Source of the DNA: Thermoproteota archaeon
Lineage (GTDB): Archaea; Korarchaeota; Korarchaeia; B14-G2
DNA: 7,240 nt
Assembly: GCA_003661385.1 (NCBI GenBank)
Contig: QMWA01000088.1
Span: forward strand, 1 to 7,240
Direction: 5' to 3'
In this document: piece by piece, positions 4,395 to 7,240 of the stretch
Position numbering within the stretch: position 1 is the stretch's first letter
Layout of the letters: each line of letters opens with the position of its first letter
Notes under the pieces: model-generated
What the model was told of the DNA's origin: nothing
Databases searched by the model: none
What the model saw: only the letters and a program-made list of their open reading frames with translations
Translations under genes and position numbers: made by a program

Positions 4395-4625
4395 TTGGAG
4401 CTCAGGGAGGACAAGGTCTATGAGGCCATATACTTGGCTGTCAAGAGCGTCTTTGATGAGGCGTTGGAGAGAGCTGCTGCTAAAGCGAGGTCAGCTGGCC
4501 GCAGCGTTGACAAGGGTGATGTGCTGCTCGACTTGATCTACGAGGCTATCAGGGAGGGGGCTTACAGGGCTTTCAGGGAGGTCCTGGCCTCTAAGCTCGC
4601 TAGAGGAGCTCTTGAGCCTGGGTAG
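4395..4625 (+). CDS. Small all-helical protein of unknown function with an internal repeat
   Basis: 76 residues (MELREDKVYEAIYLAV...), probably three or more amphipathic helices, no cysteine, no signal peptide or TM segment; likely cytosolic. I do not recognise a family with confidence. YEAI occurs at 9-12 and again at 49-52. After each copy comes F.E.L with the same phase (F20-D-E-A-L, F60-R-E-V-L), suggesting a duplicated helix with a 40-residue period. Residues 5-48 also recall the alpha2-loop-alpha3 part of an archaeal histone: a long helix ending AAAKARSAGR, then a short loop with V38 and D42, then a second helix. Histone alpha1 would be absent. Start: TTG 4395 preceded by GGGGTG with 5-base spacing and TATA at 4357. 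GTG 4383 would add MGCC and lies too close to the TATA element. It stands alone, 47 bp before the next gene, which has its own promoter. Confidence 0.7.
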   Translation: MELREDKVYEAIYLAVKSVFDEALERAAAKARSAGRSVDKGDVLLDLIYEAIREGAYRAFREVLASKLARGALEPG

Positions 4626-4638
4626 CTGCACAGGTACA

Positions 4639-4646
4639 TTTTTAAG
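4639..4646 (+). promoter_or_regulatory. TATA box for the surface protein/Thg1 operon
   Basis: TTTTTAAG is centred about 30 bp upstream of the ATG at 4673, giving a very short leader. GTGAT (4665-4669), complementary to the 3' end of archaeal 16S rRNA, lies three bases before the ATG. No second element is seen before the Thg1 gene, so this promoter probably serves both. Confidence 0.5.
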
Positions 4647-4672
4647 CCGTCTATAGCAGGCTAAGTGATAGC

Positions 4673-6472
4673 ATGATAGCTAGGATAGCTGCTCTCCTAG
4701 CTCTCACAGCGCTAGCTCCAGTTGCTGTAGCAGCTCAGCCATGCTGTAGCAGTGTGCTAGGGAAGTATGAAGAGGGATTCAGGGTCTCCAGGTACAGTAT
4801 AGAGTACGGGGGAGTCTACACCGTGGACCTCTGCTTTAAGGGCGAAGCCCTGTACTCCATAGGGGTGTGTGAGGGCTGTAAGCTGGTTACAGACGTGGAG
4901 ACAGCATCCAAGCTTGGAGCCATAGTTCTCTACATCAGGAACATGAGCTTGAGCTCTCCAGGCTTCTGGAGTAGGAGGATAGCTGAGGCTGAGGAGTGGC
5001 TCAACACGAGCATGAGCATAATGAGGTGTGATGAAGCCAGGAACCTCTCAGCTAAAGCCCTGAACTCCACACTAGAGTCGCTTGAGAAGCTTGTCGAGCT
5101 CGTCTCAGCTCCACCTGACCCATACACCATGAGCTGGGTCCTGGAGTGCAGCCTCCTCATAGGGAACTACTCAAGCTCCCTAGCGGAGCTCTCTGAAGCC
5201 TACAGGATGGAGGCAGACTACCTCAGGGAGACGGGAGCTGAGACCCTAGCTTACACAGCTGAGTTCCTAGCAGGCATGTACGAGAGGATCTCCAGGTCGT
5301 ATGCTGCTAGGCCTGAGAGCTTTGAGCCTAAAGCTCGAGCTCTAGCTGAGAGGTTCCTGAGAGAGCAGGTCAAGCCTATGGTGGAGGTAGCTGAGCCTGA
5401 GGTTCCACCTAGCACCCCACCCGGCAGAGTGTTTACCATAAAGGTCTCGATCACGAACAGAGGCGACCTGGAGGCGCTGGTGTCTCTTGATAAGGTGGAT
5501 AAGCCACCTTACATCAGCCTGATCTCCTCTGATGTCCCAGAGAAGATCCCTCCTGGAGCTACAGCTAAGGCCACGCTAGAGCTCTCCGTGAGCAAGGGAG
5601 CTCCCTCTGGGAAAGCTGACGTAAAGCTCCACTTCACGTTTAAGACCCCATTCGGGGTCTCTGAGCCAGCTACAGTGGTGGCGTCAACGAGGATCAGGGA
5701 AGCGCCCCTCGTGAGGCTCTCAGTTAAGGCTGTTAAGCCCTCTGCGATGGCTGGTGGCGTGTGCAAGGCTATAGTAGAGCTCTCGAACACTGGGACAGCA
5801 GACGCCTTCAACGTCAAGCTCTATGTTGAAGCTGATGTCGAGGTCAAGCTTACTGCCTCTGAGATCCCGATTATCGGAGCTGGCTCAACCGAGAAGGTTG
5901 AGCTTGAGCTCAGGTCGAGCAGGCCAGGCCAGTACAAGGCTGAGGTCGTAGCCATATACCTGGACATGGAGGGCCTCAGGTACACGACAAACAAGGAGAA
6001 GCTGGAGGTCTCCTTCTACGCTGGAGCTCAGCTCGAGCTGCACTCCAATGCCACCCTCAAGGTGAGGAGCGGTAGAGAAGCTGCCCTAGACATCACGCTG
6101 GTCAACACCGGGGATAGAGACGCTGAAGGCATCAGGGTGCTAGTCTATGGCGGGGAGGAGGTGAACGCCACAGTTTACCCGAGTGAGCTGAGCACCCTCG
6201 AGCCAGGTGAGCGAGCTCTGATAAGGCTTAAAGTAGCTCCCAGGAGGGGCTATGCTCTGCTCGAGGACAGGAGCCTGAGCATAAAGATCAAGGTCACCTA
6301 CACCACGGAGGGGCTTACTAGAGAGGTAGCTCATGAGGTCGAGGTCTCAGTAGCTAGAGCGCTGAGCCCTAGGATGCTGGCTGTCCCAGCTGTGGTCGTT
6401 GTGGCAGCTGTCGCGACGCTGATGCTCAGAGCTAGGAGGGTTAGGAAGAGGAGGAAGGGGAAGCTCGGCTAG
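4673..6472 (+). CDS. Secreted, C-terminally membrane-anchored protein with CARDB/Ig-like repeats
   Basis: 599-residue extracytoplasmic protein anchored by its C-terminus. Segments: signal peptide (1-21, IAALLALTALAPVAVA); an N-terminal domain with six cysteines (C24, C25, C54, C66, C69, C119), including CC and CEGC; a mainly helical stretch (about 98-235, one more cysteine at 159). Then come three Ig-like, CARDB-type beta repeats at about 236-340, 343-448 and 450-560. Each repeat has the N-x-G signature of such folds (TNRGDLEA, SNTGTADAF, VNTGDRDAEG) and a later G.....EL turn (PPGATAKATLEL, GAGSTEKVELEL, EPGERALIRLK). A TM helix (568-585) and a basic tail (RARRVRKRRKGK) end it. Seven N-glycosylation sequons, five between 90 and 165, fit an exposed protein. 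Such repeats usually mediate adhesion or present a binding domain; the N-terminal domain is unknown to me. Start ATG 4673 follows from the TATA box and signal peptide. Confidence 0.85.
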   Translation: MIARIAALLALTALAPVAVAAQPCCSSVLGKYEEGFRVSRYSIEYGGVYTVDLCFKGEALYSIGVCEGCKLVTDVETASKLGAIVLYIRNMSLSSPGFWSRRIAEAEEWLNTSMSIMRCDEARNLSAKALNSTLESLEKLVELVSAPPDPYTMSWVLECSLLIGNYSSSLAELSEAYRMEADYLRETGAETLAYTAEFLAGMYERISRSYAARPESFEPKARALAERFLREQVKPMVEVAEPEVPPSTPPGRVFTIKVSITNRGDLEALVSLDKVDKPPYISLISSDVPEKIPPGATAKATLELSVSKGAPSGKADVKLHFTFKTPFGVSEPATVVASTRIREAPLVRLSVKAVKPSAMAGGVCKAIVELSNTGTADAFNVKLYVEADVEVKLTASEIPIIGAGSTEKVELELRSSRPGQYKAEVVAIYLDMEGLRYTTNKEKLEVSFYAGAQLELHSNATLKVRSGREAALDITLVNTGDRDAEGIRVLVYGGEEVNATVYPSELSTLEPGERALIRLKVAPRRGYALLEDRSLSIKIKVTYTTEGLTREVAHEVEVSVARALSPRMLAVPAVVVVAAVATLMLRARRVRKRRKGKLG

Positions 6473-6475
6473 ACC

Positions 6476-7240
6476 ATGGAGCTAGAAGAGGAGATGAGGG
6501 AGCTAGAGCTATACAGGTGGATTAGAGTACCTAAGTCGTCTCTGTTCTTCCTGAGGTGTGATGGCTGGAAGTTCCACAGGCTCAGCGAGCAGCTGAAGCT
6601 TGAGAAGCCCTATGACATGAGGTTTGCTAGGTGCATGGTCAACGCAGTGAAGGCCGTGTTCAAGAGCGGCCTCAACCCAATCCTAGCATTCACGTTCTCT
6701 GACGAGGTCAGCTTTCTCATGAGGGGAGAGGTGTTCAGTGGCAGGGTTGAGAAGCTCAACTCCATAGTCCCAAGCCTGCTTTCGAGCTCACTTGCATACG
6801 CGCTGGAGCAAGCCTTCCAAGCCAAGGCTAGAGTAGCCTTCGACTCGAGAGTGGTGTACACTGGGCTAGAGAGGGCAGTAGACTACCTGGCTTGGAGGCA
6901 GCTTGAAGCCTGGAGGAACCACCTGAACTCCTACGCGTACCACACGCTCACCTCAATGGGGCTCTCACCGAGGGAGGCAGCTGCCCGCTTGAGAGGGCTG
7001 AGGAGTGAGCAGATACATGAGCTTGTCTACAGGGAGGCTGGAGTGAACCTCGCTAAGACACCAGCATGGCAGAGGAGAGGCATACTAGTATACTGGAGGT
7101 GGTACACGAAGACTGGAGTAGACCCGAGGACTGGGGAGGTAAGGGAGGCTAAGAGGAGGAAGCTAGTCGAGAACTGGAGGCCACCAGACTTTAAGAGGGA
7201 GAGGAGCTGGGTTCTAGCTCTGATAGCTGAGGCCATGGAG
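6476..7240 (+). CDS. Thg1-family 3'-5' tRNA polymerase / tRNA-His guanylyltransferase (partial, C-terminus cut off)
   Basis: 255 codons without a stop to the window edge, from ATG 6476, three bases after the preceding stop. Thg1 enzymes add nucleotides to the 5' end of tRNA, in the 3'-5' direction: G-1 of tRNA-His in eukaryotes, repair of truncated tRNAs for Thg1-like proteins (TLPs). Visible motifs: RCDGWKFHRL (27-36; D29 and the DG turn bind metal), KPYDMRFARCM (44-54), AFTFSDEVSFLM (71-82; D76 and E77), GRVEKLNSIVPSLLSS (89-104), FDSRVVYTG (122-130), DYLAWRQLEAWRNHLNSYAY (136-155), NLAKTPAWQRRGILVYW (191-207). The WRNHLN form is the archaeal one, in place of eukaryotic HINNLYN. The family usually has 240-300 residues, so little should be missing. 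Sharing a transcript with a surface protein is odd. Whether it is a true G-1 guanylyltransferase or a TLP cannot be decided here. Confidence 0.93.
   Translation, partial: MELEEEMRELELYRWIRVPKSSLFFLRCDGWKFHRLSEQLKLEKPYDMRFARCMVNAVKAVFKSGLNPILAFTFSDEVSFLMRGEVFSGRVEKLNSIVPSLLSSSLAYALEQAFQAKARVAFDSRVVYTGLERAVDYLAWRQLEAWRNHLNSYAYHTLTSMGLSPREAAARLRGLRSEQIHELVYREAGVNLAKTPAWQRRGILVYWRWYTKTGVDPRTGEVREAKRRKLVENWRPPDFKRERSWVLALIAEAME

Noticed and set aside
1-7240. High frequency of AGCT and GCTAG words as possible recognition sites or repeats
   Set aside because: They follow from heavy use of GAG-CTC, GCT, AGC and CTA codons in Ala/Leu/Glu-rich proteins; no regular spacing or conserved longer unit was seen.

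Overview
The window looks like a piece of a hyperthermophilic archaeal chromosome, most likely Thermoproteota (crenarchaeon grade). Supporting signs are box A/TATA-like elements of the TTTAAG/CTTAAA type about 25-35 bp upstream of several genes, GTG and TTG starts, Arg codons dominated by AGG/AGA, a free-standing MetRS-beta-type tRNA-binding protein, an archaemetzincin, a MNT/HEPN gene pair and an archaeal-type Thg1. I cannot name a genus. I see no tRNA, rRNA, CRISPR array, insertion sequence or phage gene.

Left part (1-1391). The tail of an unrecognised + strand gene converges on a small AbrB/SpoVT-type regulator on the - strand. Just upstream of that regulator lies a tiny cysteine protein on the - strand. 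It reads like the small Fe-S subunit family of glycyl-radical enzymes, but it is broken by a one-base frameshift and lacks the expected last cysteine. Facing away is a MscS-type channel gene. Its frame stops early, and the missing C-terminal part of the MscS soluble domain appears to continue, degraded, in another frame up to the next gene. Two neighbouring genes with indel lesions mean either a decaying segment or indel errors in the sequence.

Middle part (1392-4335). A class III, PLP-dependent aminotransferase of the glutamate-1-semialdehyde aminomutase (HemL-like) type runs on the - strand. It shares a symmetrical bidirectional promoter with a + strand cluster of three genes: archaemetzincin, a nucleotidyltransferase-like (MNT) protein that has lost its catalytic motif, and a HEPN-domain protein that overlaps it by 4 bp (GTGA). 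The HEPN gene ends in an 8-bp convergent overlap with the MetRS-beta-like tRNA-binding protein.

Right part (4336-7240). A second divergent promoter separates the tRNA-binding protein from a small helical protein. That protein has an internal repeat and a faint histone-fold resemblance. Next comes a 599-residue secreted, C-terminally membrane-anchored protein: a cysteine-containing N-terminal domain, a helical segment, three Ig-like CARDB-type repeats, a TM helix and a basic tail. Three bases after it starts a Thg1-type 3'-5' tRNA polymerase/guanylyltransferase that runs off the window. No gap without a gene exceeds about 155 bp, apart from the region between the two lesioned genes, where the gaps hold promoters or gene debris.

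Candidates most worth following: (a) the archaemetzincin/degenerate MNT/HEPN operon, (b) the surface-protein/Thg1 operon, (c) the unexplained small helical protein, and (d) the pair of frame lesions at 377-1391.
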